This document shows, one piece after another, positions 7,614 through 16,999 of a stretch of DNA of 64,000 nt. The stretch covers positions 1-64,000 of the forward strand of contig MVRL01000086.1 in NCBI GenBank assembly GCA_002067705.1, written 5' to 3'. Position 1 is the stretch's first letter; each line of letters begins with the position of its first letter. Both the position numbers and the translations under genes were made by a program. The notes under the pieces were generated by a model. The model was not told where the DNA came from and searched no databases. It saw only the letters and a list, made by a program, of their open reading frames with translations. Origin of the DNA: Methanosaeta sp. PtaU1.Bin112 (GTDB lineage: Archaea; Halobacteriota; Methanosarcinia; Methanotrichales; Methanotrichaceae).

Positions 7614-9107
7614 ATGGCCCTATTTGACTATCTTCTTCTCGGTGTGGCGCTGCTTCTGTTCCTCAGCGTAATATCCAGCAAAGCGTCAACCCAGCTGGGT
7701 GTGCCCACCCTGGTTCTGTTCCTGGTAATAGGCATGCTGGCAGGATCAGACGGGCCGGGCGGGATATATTTCGACAACCCTTGGCTGGCACAGTCGCTGG
7801 GAAGCGTGGCCCTGATATTCATCCTTTTCTCCGGCGGCCTTGACACTAAGTGGAAGGAGATTAAGCCAATCCTGTGGAAAGGCGCAGTCCTCTCCACATT
7901 GGGCGTCATCCTTACAGCCCTCATAGTGGGATGTGCAGCCTACTATGCCCTCGACTTTTCCATTCACGAGGCGCTGCTCCTCGCTGCCATCATCTCCTCC
8001 ACAGATGCCGCAGCAGTCTTCTCTATTCTCAGATCGAGACAGATCAGCTTAAAGGGCAATCTCAGGCCTTTGCTGGAGCTGGAGTCAGGCAGCAACGATC
8101 CCATGGCCATCTTCCTTACAACCGGCCTGATCAGCCTCATCCTCAATCCAGAGACCTCCCCTGCGGCATTGGTGCCCATGTTTGCCCAGCAGATGGCCTT
8201 GGGTGCGGTATTTGGATTTTTGTCCGGCAGGGGCATGGCGCATTTAATCAACCGAATCCGTCTGGACTACCAGGGTCTTTATCCCATTCTGACCATCTCT
8301 CTGGTAATTATAACCTATACCGCCACATCGATTCTCGGAGGCAACGGCTTTCTGGCAGTCTATCTCGCCGGTCTGAGCCTGTCAAATCACTCGTTCATCC
8401 ACAAGCGCAGCCTGATGCATTACCACGACAGCCTGGCCTGGCTGATGCAGATCGCCATGTTCCTGACCTTGGGGCTGCTGGTATTTCCCAAGCAGTTGAT
8501 CCCAGTAGCTAGCATCGGCCTATTCATATGCTTTGTTCTTATGTTCATGGCCAGGCCGATCAGCGTTCTCATCTGCCTCCTGCCCTTCAGAGACATGTCC
8601 ATCGAGGAGAGGATCATGGTCTCCTGGGTGGGTCTGCGAGGCTCAGTTCCGATCATCCTGGCGACATTTCCCCTCATTTACGGTATCGATGAAGCCAATA
8701 TGATCTTCAATGTGGTATTTTTCGTCGTACTGACATCCGTTCTGGTGCAAGGGTCCACCATACCCATTGTGGCTCGACGCCTCGGCATGGAGGTTCCGGA
8801 TGAACCGCTCCAACAAACACTCTCAGAGAAGATGCCGGAAAAAGAGATATTGTCATCCCTTGTGAGGCTGGAGGTGCTCCCGGAGTGCAGCGCCGTGGGC
8901 AGCCAGATCGCCGATCTCAACCTTCCTGACGATACCTGGATTGCAGTTCTCACAAGAAACGGCAGGCCTTTGCGCCCCAGCGGGAGCACCATACTGCGGG
9001 CAGGAGACACCTTAGTAGCAGAGGCCAGCGGCCAGTCTTTAGAGAAGCTCAGGTCACTGCTGGGAAATAAGTTGAGTACAAACGCATCCGACCAATTGGA
9101 TCTATGA
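7614..9107 (+). CDS. NhaP2-type cation/proton antiporter with C-terminal RCK_C (TrkA_C) domain
   Basis: A 497-aa CPA1-family antiporter. About 12 membrane helices span residues 5-385; conserved transport motifs are SSTDAAAVFSIL and ELESGSNDPMAIF (the ND pair) and GLRGSVPIILATFP. Residues from about 405 onward (EKEILSSLVRLEVLPEC...GSTILRAGDTLVAEA) form a RCK_C domain that binds a regulatory ligand in the cytoplasm, as in K+/H+ antiporters of the NhaP2/CvrA group. It likely exports K+ or Na+ in exchange for protons. Its end overlaps the convergent elp3 gene by 6 nt. Confidence 0.92.
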   Translation: MALFDYLLLGVALLLFLSVISSKASTQLGVPTLVLFLVIGMLAGSDGPGGIYFDNPWLAQSLGSVALIFILFSGGLDTKWKEIKPILWKGAVLSTLGVILTALIVGCAAYYALDFSIHEALLLAAIISSTDAAAVFSILRSRQISLKGNLRPLLELESGSNDPMAIFLTTGLISLILNPETSPAALVPMFAQQMALGAVFGFLSGRGMAHLINRIRLDYQGLYPILTISLVIITYTATSILGGNGFLAVYLAGLSLSNHSFIHKRSLMHYHDSLAWLMQIAMFLTLGLLVFPKQLIPVASIGLFICFVLMFMARPISVLICLLPFRDMSIEERIMVSWVGLRGSVPIILATFPLIYGIDEANMIFNVVFFVVLTSVLVQGSTIPIVARRLGMEVPDEPLQQTLSEKMPEKEILSSLVRLEVLPECSAVGSQIADLNLPDDTWIAVLTRNGRPLRPSGSTILRAGDTLVAEASGQSLEKLRSLLGNKLSTNASDQLDL

Positions 9108-10712
9108 TATTTTTTCGATGTTGACTCTTTTCACCATATACGGCCCCTTCCGCTCATAGCCGAACCTTCGATAGTAGCCCCTGGCGCCGATCCCGCTGGT
9201 GATTTGCAGAAGGCCGTAACCTGCACCCGCCGCCAGCTCCTCGGCAGCGGCAATCAGCCTCTCCCCGTAGCCCCGATGCTGCCAGCCCACATCACGGCTG
9301 CCGATGGGAATCATCGGCCCGTAGACATGCAGCTCCCGCACCCTCGCCTGAGCGGACAGCCGCAGCCTCAAAAAGCCCACCAGGGTGCCGTCCTGACCCT
9401 CGAAGGAGAGAAAATGCTCAGCTGCACCGGCTGCCTGGTAGATCTCATGCTTCAGTGATACATCCAGGTCGGCAACATGAAGCAGCCCTGCCTCCCGGCA
9501 GCGAATGCATCGGCAGCGTCCCCCTCTCGCCGCCAGGCGCTGACTGGCAAGCTGCCTCAGATTGGATTTCTTGACCCCGGCCACGATGAGCGAAGCTGGA
9601 ATATCCCTCTGCACCCTCTGCAGCCGCACGTAGCCAGGCAGGATCTCCTTGATGCGGCTGACCAGCTCTGCTGCCGTTTCATCATCCAGAGGAGAGTATT
9701 CCTTTCGCTGATACTGCCGGTATAGCTCAGTTCCCTCCACCACCAGGGTGGGATAGATCTTGAGATAGTCCGGCCGAAAGCGTTCGTCTGAGAACAGCTC
9801 CTGAAAAACCTGCAGATCTATCTCCGGAGATGACCCGGGAAGTCCCGGCATCATGTGAAAGCCAACCTTCAGGCCGGCCTCTCGCAGAGCGCGATTGGCG
9901 GTGACCGTGTCCTCAACGGTATGGCCGCGGTTCATCCTTACCAGGAGATCGTCACGAGTGCTCTGCACTCCCAGCTCCACCTTGGTCGCTCCCAGAAGGA
10001 GCATGTCCTCTGTCTCTTCGGGGCCGCAATAGTCCGGCCTGGTCTCGAAGGTGGTGCCGATGTTTCTGACCGCTGCCCTCTCATTGGCAGCCGCCACATC
10101 GGCAAAAGACTGGTAGCGATACGGCCGTCGCCCGTCTGGAGAGCTCGATGCGGGATAGTCATTCATTGCTTGGAGACAGCGCTTGACAAACCAGCGCTGG
10201 TAAGCAAGGGGACGCGCCGTGATCGTTCCCCCCATGATGATCAGCTCAGACTTGTCCAGAGGGTGGCCGATCTCATCCAGCTGAGCCAACCGGGCGGCGA
10301 CCTGGCGGTAGGGATCGAATTCATGCTGTGCTGCCCTAAGAGCCGCCGGTTCGCGACCGGTGTAACTTTGCGCAGATGAACAAGGTACGCCACCCGGACA
10401 GGGGATACAGGTTCCGTGCGGGCAGCGGGCGGGAGAGGTCATAGCAGCGATGACCGCTACGCCGGAGAGGGTTCGAGTGGGCTTTCTCACCAGCATCTTG
10501 AGACGACCGCGCTCTGCGGCTGTGGCCTGGCCGAGTATATCGGCATTGCTCGGCAGAGAGGAGAGAGCCAGCCTGGAAGATGCCTCCTTTTTATAGGACT
10601 CAAGATCTGCCTGTGTCTTGATAGCGCCCCGCAGTATGGCATCGACTATGCCCCTCAGCTGTATTGCCAGGGCCTGCTCATCCCGGGATGCGATAAGCGC
10701 TTCTTTCGTCAC
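9102..10712 (-). CDS. elp3: Elp3, tRNA uridine(34) acetyltransferase (radical SAM + GNAT)
   Basis: A 536-aa protein with the archaeal Elp3 layout. The radical SAM cluster loop CPHGTCIPCPGG (C-x4-C-x2-C) lies at about residue 97, followed by the TIM barrel (GFHMMPGLPGSS is a clear Elp3 block). The last 130 residues form a GNAT acetyltransferase (QHRGYGERLIAAAEELA, YYRRFGYERKGPYM). It makes the cm5U-type wobble modification from acetyl-CoA. A GTG at 10712 overlaps the TGA of the upstream gene as GTGA, and is preferred to the TTG two codons earlier. It is therefore translationally coupled to the 102-aa gene before it. Confidence 0.95.
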   Translation of the reverse strand: MTKEALIASRDEQALAIQLRGIVDAILRGAIKTQADLESYKKEASSRLALSSLPSNADILGQATAAERGRLKMLVRKPTRTLSGVAVIAAMTSPARCPHGTCIPCPGGVPCSSAQSYTGREPAALRAAQHEFDPYRQVAARLAQLDEIGHPLDKSELIIMGGTITARPLAYQRWFVKRCLQAMNDYPASSSPDGRRPYRYQSFADVAAANERAAVRNIGTTFETRPDYCGPEETEDMLLLGATKVELGVQSTRDDLLVRMNRGHTVEDTVTANRALREAGLKVGFHMMPGLPGSSPEIDLQVFQELFSDERFRPDYLKIYPTLVVEGTELYRQYQRKEYSPLDDETAAELVSRIKEILPGYVRLQRVQRDIPASLIVAGVKKSNLRQLASQRLAARGGRCRCIRCREAGLLHVADLDVSLKHEIYQAAGAAEHFLSFEGQDGTLVGFLRLRLSAQARVRELHVYGPMIPIGSRDVGWQHRGYGERLIAAAEELAAGAGYGLLQITSGIGARGYYRRFGYERKGPYMVKRVNIEKIS

Positions 10713-11017
10713 GCACAATCACAATTGGAGTCGATATTTCCTTCCGCCTTAGCCTTTTGAAACTCCTGCTCGATCTGCTGGGCAAGGTTGCAGCGCAACA
10801 GCCCGGAGAGGAACATGCCTGCGATCAAGGACTGCTCCCTGGACATCTCCGCCAGCGCCTCCTTGAGCTTGGCAACTGCTTCCTGCTCGCCGCCTGTCTG
10901 GGGGTCGAAGAGAAGCATCTTAATCTTGTCGCCGATCTTCATCATCTCTTCCGACGGCATATCAAAGAAGCCGCGGACAATCTCCAGGGCCAGGGATTCC
11001 TCTCTTGGATCGAACAT
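10709..11017 (-). CDS. Unknown 102-aa protein upstream of elp3
   Basis: I do not recognise this protein. It is predicted helical and acidic, with a Met/Leu-rich middle (MIGDKIKMLLFDP...EAVAKLKEALAEM) and a C-terminus ending in CDCA, plus one Cys at RCNLAQQ. It overlaps elp3 by 4 nt, so the two are probably translated together; a role linked to Elp3 or tRNA modification is a guess from this coupling alone. Confidence 0.65.
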   Translation of the reverse strand: MFDPREESLALEIVRGFFDMPSEEMMKIGDKIKMLLFDPQTGGEQEAVAKLKEALAEMSREQSLIAGMFLSGLLRCNLAQQIEQEFQKAKAEGNIDSNCDCA

Positions 11018-11063
11018 GTTAAGGGCCTTGATTATACCTGATGAAATAGCTTTGGCATGATTT

Positions 11064-12005
11064 CTAGAGAAGCTCGCATAAGAACAGAGGCCTCTTTCTG
11101 CCCAGCTGCCTTATGGCCAGTCCCTTCTCATCCATGAACATATAGGTATCCGGCGTCTCAAGACGTGAGCCGTTCTCCTGATCGCGAGTAAAGCTTCCTG
11201 CGTTCAGGGCCAGCGGCCCGCCCCTTTTTTGGAAGACACCTGGGCGGTGCGTATCGCCATAAATGAAACAATCGATCCTGCCCAGGCCCCTCTCGCGAAT
11301 GAAATCCAATATAGCCTCATATTGGCCCTCTACGCTGGCTTTGCGCTGGTTGGAGAAGACTCCGGAATTGAGCCTCTGAAGCAGTCCGGAAGCCTTCCAG
11401 ATGGAGGTCTCGAAAGAGACCATCTCTCCAATGGAAGCGGAACGGTATAGCCCTTCATAGGCGTAGGTCATCATTATCTCCAGGTCTGAGGGAGCCAGCT
11501 CCTCTCCAGAGAGGCGGCGCAGCCTTTCCACCAGTTGCAGAGTATAATTTTGAATGCCATCCAGATGATGGCCGTGCGTAAAGAGGATGGAACGACGGCA
11601 ACAGCGCATCCTGTAGGTGGGATAGAGCATCTCAAGATCGATGCCGCAAAGGGTCCGATGCCAGCGCATGCAAGGAAGATAAACCGGAAACAGATCTCCA
11701 CGAGCGGCCCGCTCCATGAATTCCGCCTCCTGTTTTTGTACCACCAGGTGATGGTCGTGGTTTCCCACCACATATCGCATCTTCAGATCTTCCCGAGACA
11801 GCCGTTTTAAAAGAGGGATGGCATCCTTCACCGCATTCTCCGGCCGCACTCTCCAGAGGTCGAGGATATCGCCCAGGAGCACGACATCCTCGCAGCCGCC
11901 CTCAAATTCCCAGACCTCTCGCAACAGCTGGTCGACTTTGGCCTGGCTTTTAAGAGTCGAACAATCCTGGCCGAAATGAGTATCAGAGATAATCAGAGAT
12001 GCCAA
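11064..12005 (-). CDS. Calcineurin-like metallophosphoesterase
   Basis: A 313-aa enzyme with all metallophosphoesterase motifs in order: SDTHFG (D-x-H), LLGDILDLW (GD-x-x-D), VVGNHDHH (GNHD), THGHHLDG and YGDTHRP (GD-x-H). These residues hold two metal ions that hydrolyse a phosphoester. The substrate is unknown; relatives act on nucleotides, lipids or nucleic acids. No signal peptide is seen, so it is cytoplasmic. It precedes the 102-aa/elp3 pair on the same strand with a gap of 46 nt and may share their transcript. Confidence 0.88.
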   Translation of the reverse strand: MASLIISDTHFGQDCSTLKSQAKVDQLLREVWEFEGGCEDVVLLGDILDLWRVRPENAVKDAIPLLKRLSREDLKMRYVVGNHDHHLVVQKQEAEFMERAARGDLFPVYLPCMRWHRTLCGIDLEMLYPTYRMRCCRRSILFTHGHHLDGIQNYTLQLVERLRRLSGEELAPSDLEIMMTYAYEGLYRSASIGEMVSFETSIWKASGLLQRLNSGVFSNQRKASVEGQYEAILDFIRERGLGRIDCFIYGDTHRPGVFQKRGGPLALNAGSFTRDQENGSRLETPDTYMFMDEKGLAIRQLGRKRPLFLCELL

Positions 12006-12116
12006 TCGCCTTCACCCTTTCCGTGAAAGTTTATTACTGTAGTTATTTATAAATATTGTGAGCCGGAAGACCAAAGAAGGCAAAGGCCTGAGCAGACCCG
12101 AGCAAAAGACAAAAAT

Positions 12117-13016
12117 ATGTTCTCCAAAAAGCAGAACGTTAGAATGATAGATATCGCCATTCCCAAAGGCAGCCTGCAAAATCAGACACTGCAGCTCTTC
12201 GAGCAAGCCGGGCTGGAGGTTAAAAGAACAGAACGGGAGTACAACGCCCGCATCCAGGACCCTCGCATCGGCAAGGTGAAGATCCTCCGCCCCCAGGAGA
12301 TACCGGGATATGTGGCCAAAGGCTACTTCGACCTGGGCATCTCCGGAACGGACTGGATAATGGAGTCAGGATCCGTCGTGGCCCGGGTCGCGGAACTCAA
12401 CTACGGAAAACAGGGTCCGGGCATAGTAAAGCTTGTGGTTGCTGTGCCCGAAAGCCAGAATATACACTGCGCTCGCGATATAAGACCGGGCAGCCGGGTA
12501 TCGACCGAGTACCCGAATCTGACGCAATCCTTTTTCCTGAATCTGGGGATACCGGTAGACATCCAGTTCTCCTTCGGAGCCACCGAAGCCAAGGTTCCGG
12601 AGTTGACCGACGTGGTAGTTGACCTCACAGAGACCGGTTCCACCCTGAAGAAGAACGGCCTGAAGATAATCGATGTCATGCTGAAGTCCACCTCGGAGCT
12701 GATCGCCAACAAGAAGAGCTGGGCTGATCCAGAGAAGCACGAGGAGATAATTGCCGTGCAGACCCTCCTCTCTGCGGTCATAATGGCAAGGGGAAAGGTC
12801 CTGCTCAAGATGAATGTGCCCGAAGACTCGATGTCAAATCTGATAACTATGCTGCCCAGCATGAAGAATCCCACCATCTCCAAGCTCTACAACTCCGGAT
12901 ACTATGCAGTGGAGACCGTAGTGGACAGGTCATCAGTAAACCTGCTCATACCCCAGCTTAAAAAGGCGGGAGCTGAGGACATACTGGAGCTGGCCATCTC
13001 CAAGATTGTGCCCTGA
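12117..13016 (+). CDS. hisG: ATP phosphoribosyltransferase, long form (HisG)
   Basis: First enzyme of histidine synthesis: condenses ATP with PRPP. The 299-aa product starts its family match at MIDIAIPKGSLQ, contains GYFDLGISGTDWI and VVDLTETGSTLKKNGLKII (PRPP-binding loop), and ends with the extra ACT-like regulatory domain (about residues 222-299) that marks the long, HisZ-independent form inhibited by histidine. The frame opens at ATG 12117, but ATG 12144 coincides with the usual HisG N-terminus and is equally possible. A TATA-like TTATAAAT lies near 12047. No other his genes are adjacent. Confidence 0.95.
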   Translation: MFSKKQNVRMIDIAIPKGSLQNQTLQLFEQAGLEVKRTEREYNARIQDPRIGKVKILRPQEIPGYVAKGYFDLGISGTDWIMESGSVVARVAELNYGKQGPGIVKLVVAVPESQNIHCARDIRPGSRVSTEYPNLTQSFFLNLGIPVDIQFSFGATEAKVPELTDVVVDLTETGSTLKKNGLKIIDVMLKSTSELIANKKSWADPEKHEEIIAVQTLLSAVIMARGKVLLKMNVPEDSMSNLITMLPSMKNPTISKLYNSGYYAVETVVDRSSVNLLIPQLKKAGAEDILELAISKIVP

Positions 13017-13083
13017 AACCAGCGACCACTAATTTATTCAATGCCGGATGCCACAGGCGGCAAGAAGCCGAAAAAGAGGTAAG

Positions 13084-13158
13084 CGGGCGCGGAGGGATTC
13101 GAACCCCCGATCTACAGCTTAGGAGGCTGCCGCCTTATCCAGACTAGGCCACGCGCCC
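13084..13158 (-). tRNA. tRNA-Arg (CCT anticodon)
   Basis: Minus-strand cloverleaf with acceptor GGGCGCG paired to CGCGCCC, anticodon stem GCAGC/GCTGT around the loop CTCCTAA, and a T arm GGGGGTTCGAATCCCTC. Anticodon CCT reads AGG. It separates the hisG region from the radical SAM island; the island lies on its 5' side, so it is not placed like a typical tRNA 3'-end integration site. Confidence 0.94.
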
Positions 13159-13269
13159 TTTTCCGGCAATCACCTATAACAAACACGTATATCAACCTTT
13201 TCCTGATCAGTAAGCCACATCCTATAAGGCATAAAAATGTTCATATACCAAAGAGCAATATTATAACTA

Positions 13270-14715
13270 ATGGATTATACGGACGTTCTTTTCTTGCATC
13301 CATCAGCCCATCCAAGCAGACCCATGTACCTTGCCATGCCCATGGGCATGATAAGCGTGATGAACCGCATTAAAGACCTCTACTCGGTCAGAGCTATTAA
13401 TGTAGGTCTCGAGATGTCCCTGCAATCCGATTACCAAATCCAGGACGAATTGAAAAGGATCGACTTCAATATAGCTGCCATAGATCTCCACTGGCATGAG
13501 CACTCTTTTGGTTCTTTAGAGCTGGCAAGGTTGTGCAAGCAGATAAATCCGGAGTGCAAGGTGGTGCTGGGTGGAATTACTGCGTCCCTGTTCTCAGAAG
13601 AGATTGTGTCAAATCACAACTGCGTAGATTTCATAATCAAGGGAGACGGAGAGAAACCATTTTTCACCTTGTTAGAAGCCATAGGGCGCGAACACTCTGA
13701 AGAAAAAATCACTAAAGTATCTGGTATCACATATTTTGATCAGTGCGATATTACCGATAACCCTGTATCCTGGACTACCTCCAATGAAGACGACGAAGAT
13801 TACGTGGATATAACCAAATTAAAACATTGGGAGGAGTATCTTAAGTCCAATATCAATTTCTACTCGGCACACCAATGCTGGCGCAGCTACTGGCTTTGCA
13901 TCGGCAAGGGATGCATACATAACTGCAGCTTCTGTGGCGGAGGAGGCGCTGTTCATAAGAGGTCATTTGCCAGACCCACCACATTCTTTAGATCGACCGA
14001 AAAGGTCTTCAGAGATCTCAGGAGACTCTCTGAGATTGGAGTTCATGTTGCAAACTTCTCTCATGACCCTCAGATGGAAGGAGAAGAATATTGGCGTAGC
14101 CTATTCCACAAAGTCAAACAAGGAAACTTGGACATAGGGGGGTACATTGAGCTAGACGGCCTTCCTGAGGAGGACTTCATTAAAGAGTTTGCAAACTCAT
14201 TTACACCTGAACTGTCGACACTGGTGATAACTCCTCTTTGCGGAAATGACGAGGTGCGGGCAAAAAATGGAAAGAAATTTAAGAATGTCGATCTTATGAG
14301 GAAGATCAATCGGTTGGAAGATTACAGCATTCCCTATGTATTATATTTTGCTGTTGGCCTTCCTTTTGATAGCGAAGAAAGCTTCAACGAGACTATCTCA
14401 CTGGCAGAGAAGGCCCTATTCAATCCCCATCTCAAGATGATATTCAATACACCATTGACCCTTGACCCGGGTTCACCAATGTTTTGCGAGCCTGAGAATT
14501 ACGGTATCTTTCCCCATTTGAAAACCTTTTGCGACTATTACAAAAGGTGCAAAAATAGAGCTGAAGGAAAGGCTTATGATTCATTCGGGTATCATACAGA
14601 TCGTCTCTCAAATGAAAGTATGTTGCACCTAATGGATAAGTGGAACGCGTTCTTTGAGGAAAAGATACCACAGATTCTGGCAAACTCGACCAGTAGCAGA
14701 TTGAATTTTCTATAG
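13270..14715 (+). CDS. Cobalamin-binding radical SAM protein (class B-like)
   Basis: A 481-aa protein in three parts. Residues 1-150 resemble a Rossmann-type B12-binding domain (HPSRPMYLAMPMGMISVMNRI; CKVVLGGITASLFSEEI; DFIIKGDGEKPFFTLLEAI). The radical SAM motif CIHNCSFC supplies C215, C219 and C222, followed by the barrel. The C-terminal 100 residues contain LYFAVGLPFDSEESFNETI, usual for this class. Such enzymes often methylate unactivated carbon, or rearrange rings, in natural product and RiPP pathways. It is followed by a GNAT-like gene 11 nt later and faces the seven-gene SPASM operon tail to tail. A link to that pathway is inference. Confidence 0.85.
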   Translation: MDYTDVLFLHPSAHPSRPMYLAMPMGMISVMNRIKDLYSVRAINVGLEMSLQSDYQIQDELKRIDFNIAAIDLHWHEHSFGSLELARLCKQINPECKVVLGGITASLFSEEIVSNHNCVDFIIKGDGEKPFFTLLEAIGREHSEEKITKVSGITYFDQCDITDNPVSWTTSNEDDEDYVDITKLKHWEEYLKSNINFYSAHQCWRSYWLCIGKGCIHNCSFCGGGGAVHKRSFARPTTFFRSTEKVFRDLRRLSEIGVHVANFSHDPQMEGEEYWRSLFHKVKQGNLDIGGYIELDGLPEEDFIKEFANSFTPELSTLVITPLCGNDEVRAKNGKKFKNVDLMRKINRLEDYSIPYVLYFAVGLPFDSEESFNETISLAEKALFNPHLKMIFNTPLTLDPGSPMFCEPENYGIFPHLKTFCDYYKRCKNRAEGKAYDSFGYHTDRLSNESMLHLMDKWNAFFEEKIPQILANSTSSRLNFL

Positions 14716-14726
14716 AAGGACGCAAG

Positions 14727-15683
14727 ATGGATACACTCGAAGATGCCAAGGTGGAATTTCTCCTGCCACCCCTAAGACGTTTGACTCATGCCCCTAATAT
14801 AGCTCCATTTTTGGTGTCTAATTCCCAGAATTCTCCTCAGAGATTTCCCATAACCATTTTCAAACGTTCTCAAGAAGGAACTATTGAGTGGCTGGGATTT
14901 GTATTTTGTATATTATATACATCTAAAGAGGATAGAAGAACCTTACGAATCACATATCCGATCTCCTTTTCCGATAAAGGTAGATTCGCAATTTATCAAC
15001 GCTTGATCAACGAAGTAGAGAGGATTGCTTCCGCATCAAATGTGGATATTTTAGAGTATGAAGGTTATTCTATGGTAAAGGGCGAATTGCTCTTTCCTTA
15101 CTCAGAGGACTTCTTCGGCAATGAATACAATCCAGACTTTCTAGCTGAATTAAAGTCTCAGGGATTCGAAACCATTGGGAAAAAGGCTTCCTATCAGTTG
15201 GACGGAAACACGCAAATTGACCAAATGTCGCTGCGTTCGAGCACAAAATGCATTGATATCCACACAGAACCGGACCTTTTCGCCCGCAGGATAAAATACC
15301 TGCAAATATGTCTTAAATCACCGGATTATCCGGAGCTGATGGATATTTCTGAAAAAGCTCTAAAGCAACCGCCGGATATAGTTGAGAGGGCATATTTCCA
15401 GGAAGACCACGTCTTTTTTTTAAAGAAGAATGATCTTGAAGGCTGTGTTAGATGGGCCCCTACGGCAGACAATAAAGCCAAGATATTCAGAATCCTATTC
15501 AACCAAAGAGTCGACGATAGCATATTGCTTGCAGGTATATTAAAATCAAGCGAAAAAATCCTTACAAGAGGTGTTTCGTCACTGCAAATCTCTGGTATCT
15601 CATCCAGAGGAATTATTGATATTTTTGAAGAGATTGGATTAGAACCCATCCAGATAGAGCTAAAATTGCATAAGCAAATCTAA
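14727..15683 (+). CDS. GNAT-like protein, probable acyltransferase fold
   Basis: A 318-aa protein of uncertain family. Residues about 88-160 (RLINEVERIASASNVDILEYEGYSM, then LLFPYSEDFFGNEYNPDFL, then LKSQGFETIGKKASYQL) follow the pattern of a GNAT acetyltransferase, where an FG-x-x-YNP element precedes the last strands; the C-terminal 100 residues may hold a second GNAT-like half. AAGGA lies 6 nt before the ATG. It is 11 nt downstream of the B12 radical SAM gene, so the two form an operon. Its stop codon overlaps the convergent last SPASM gene by 4 nt. The acceptor substrate cannot be read. Confidence 0.55.
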   Translation: MDTLEDAKVEFLLPPLRRLTHAPNIAPFLVSNSQNSPQRFPITIFKRSQEGTIEWLGFVFCILYTSKEDRRTLRITYPISFSDKGRFAIYQRLINEVERIASASNVDILEYEGYSMVKGELLFPYSEDFFGNEYNPDFLAELKSQGFETIGKKASYQLDGNTQIDQMSLRSSTKCIDIHTEPDLFARRIKYLQICLKSPDYPELMDISEKALKQPPDIVERAYFQEDHVFFLKKNDLEGCVRWAPTADNKAKIFRILFNQRVDDSILLAGILKSSEKILTRGVSSLQISGISSRGIIDIFEEIGLEPIQIELKLHKQI

Positions 15684-16999
15684 ATGACCCTGTCCATTCT
15701 CTGTTCCAAGTATACTTTTATCTTTTCATGCACAAGATCTTTGGATGAGACGCAATGGGGGCTGTGATAAGTTCCGCTACAGGTGAGGGCTTTATGAGCA
15801 CATCCCCCATTGCAGAGAGGCAGGTAAGAACAGTCGCAACATTGCGGAAAGTGAAGCGCATCACGAGTCCTGAAATCTATCATCCGATAAGCAATAGCAG
15901 CAAGTTCTCCATCATCTCCAGCAAGGGCAGCTCTTTTATCGACCATGGGCACCGTCATTAAGCAATTATATACATTCCCTACGGGATCAATGATTGCAGA
16001 GCAGTCGCTGACAAATGGACATGATAGGATGATATGATTGCCGGTCGGCTTGGCCAGAACATTGAATCCATAATCTACGGCCATTCTCCAAACCTCCGAG
16101 AGAAGGTCAAGGTATTCTTCCCAGGGGGTACATGAGAGCGGGTAGAAACTGCATATATTGCTCCCAGGGACAGCAGGACAGATCGAAAGTCCGATGTTAT
16201 CACCGTTCAATCCTCTCCGTATTAAATCATCGAATAATAGCTCAATATCCCTGTAGCTCTCAGGAGATATGTGCAATCTCAAGCAGATCGGAATTTCTTT
16301 GCGCTGAAGCAGCAAAGAAGACCCAACTACCTCCTCGTACGTACCGTTTCCGTTTTTATGTCTTCTTACCTTATCGTGATGCTCTTTAGAGCCCTCCAGG
16401 GTTAGTTGTACCACACTCAATGTTTTGCAGAGCCTTTCTACGATATGTTGCGAGAGGAGAGTACCATTGGTTATGAGTGCACTGTTAAAGATCATACCAT
16501 GAGAACGCGACCATGAGCTAATCTCTTCTAATAGCCGCAGGACGATATTAGGATACCGCAGGGGCTCTCCGCCAAACAGCCTGAGGTTGATATATTCTCT
16601 CTTGCCCTCCAATGACTGTTTTTTTACAAAGCCAATGGTCCTTTCAAGTGCCTGATTGTCCATGCAAATAAGGGAGCGATTCTGACAGCCACAGTAACTG
16701 CAATTGAGGTTGCAGTCACTGTTCGTGAAGATGCTGAACTCATACTCGACTGGATTGAAAATCTTGTTTTTCACCTCATATTCATAAAGTCTCGTTTCAT
16801 CTACTTCGTTCTCTACCAGGAAGCCTCGATCCTTCATAGGCATTAGAAGGCTCTCGCCCAATAGGTCCAAGTTTCCCATATTTAGCGCGGCTATTGCTTC
16901 CTCATCGAGCAAAGAAATAGCACCGGTGTAGGCGTTGAAGACCGCTATCCGATCATTGCCTTCCATGGGAACACATATATTGAATTTGGATTTCTTCAT
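15680..16999 (-). CDS. Radical SAM/SPASM peptide maturase-like enzyme, seventh in the tandem array
   Basis: Last gene of the operon, 439 aa from ATG 16999, which overlaps the preceding TGA as ATGA; the longer frame to 17089 would run 30 codons into the upstream gene and lacks the shared MK-x-S-x-(F/Y)N start. The radical SAM cysteines are C96, C100 and C103 in CNLNCSYCG; it is the only member without the following Tyr-Glu/Gln seen in the other six. The barrel carries RLFGGEPL (the GGEP SAM-binding motif) and ALITNGTLL. The SPASM end reads CCDCSYLPLCNGGC. Such enzymes reductively cleave SAM and install thioether or C-C links in peptides. It is probably the most divergent paralogue by eye. Confidence 0.9.
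   Translation of the reverse strand: MKKSKFNICVPMEGNDRIAVFNAYTGAISLLDEEAIAALNMGNLDLLGESLLMPMKDRGFLVENEVDETRLYEYEVKNKIFNPVEYEFSIFTNSDCNLNCSYCGCQNRSLICMDNQALERTIGFVKKQSLEGKREYINLRLFGGEPLRYPNIVLRLLEEISSWSRSHGMIFNSALITNGTLLSQHIVERLCKTLSVVQLTLEGSKEHHDKVRRHKNGNGTYEEVVGSSLLLQRKEIPICLRLHISPESYRDIELLFDDLIRRGLNGDNIGLSICPAVPGSNICSFYPLSCTPWEEYLDLLSEVWRMAVDYGFNVLAKPTGNHIILSCPFVSDCSAIIDPVGNVYNCLMTVPMVDKRAALAGDDGELAAIAYRMIDFRTRDALHFPQCCDCSYLPLCNGGCAHKALTCSGTYHSPHCVSSKDLVHEKIKVYLEQRMDRVI

Noticed and set aside
13084-13158. tRNA-Arg as an integration site for the radical SAM island
   Set aside because: The island lies on the 5' side of the tRNA, I find no duplicated tRNA 3' end at the far side, and no integrase gene is present.
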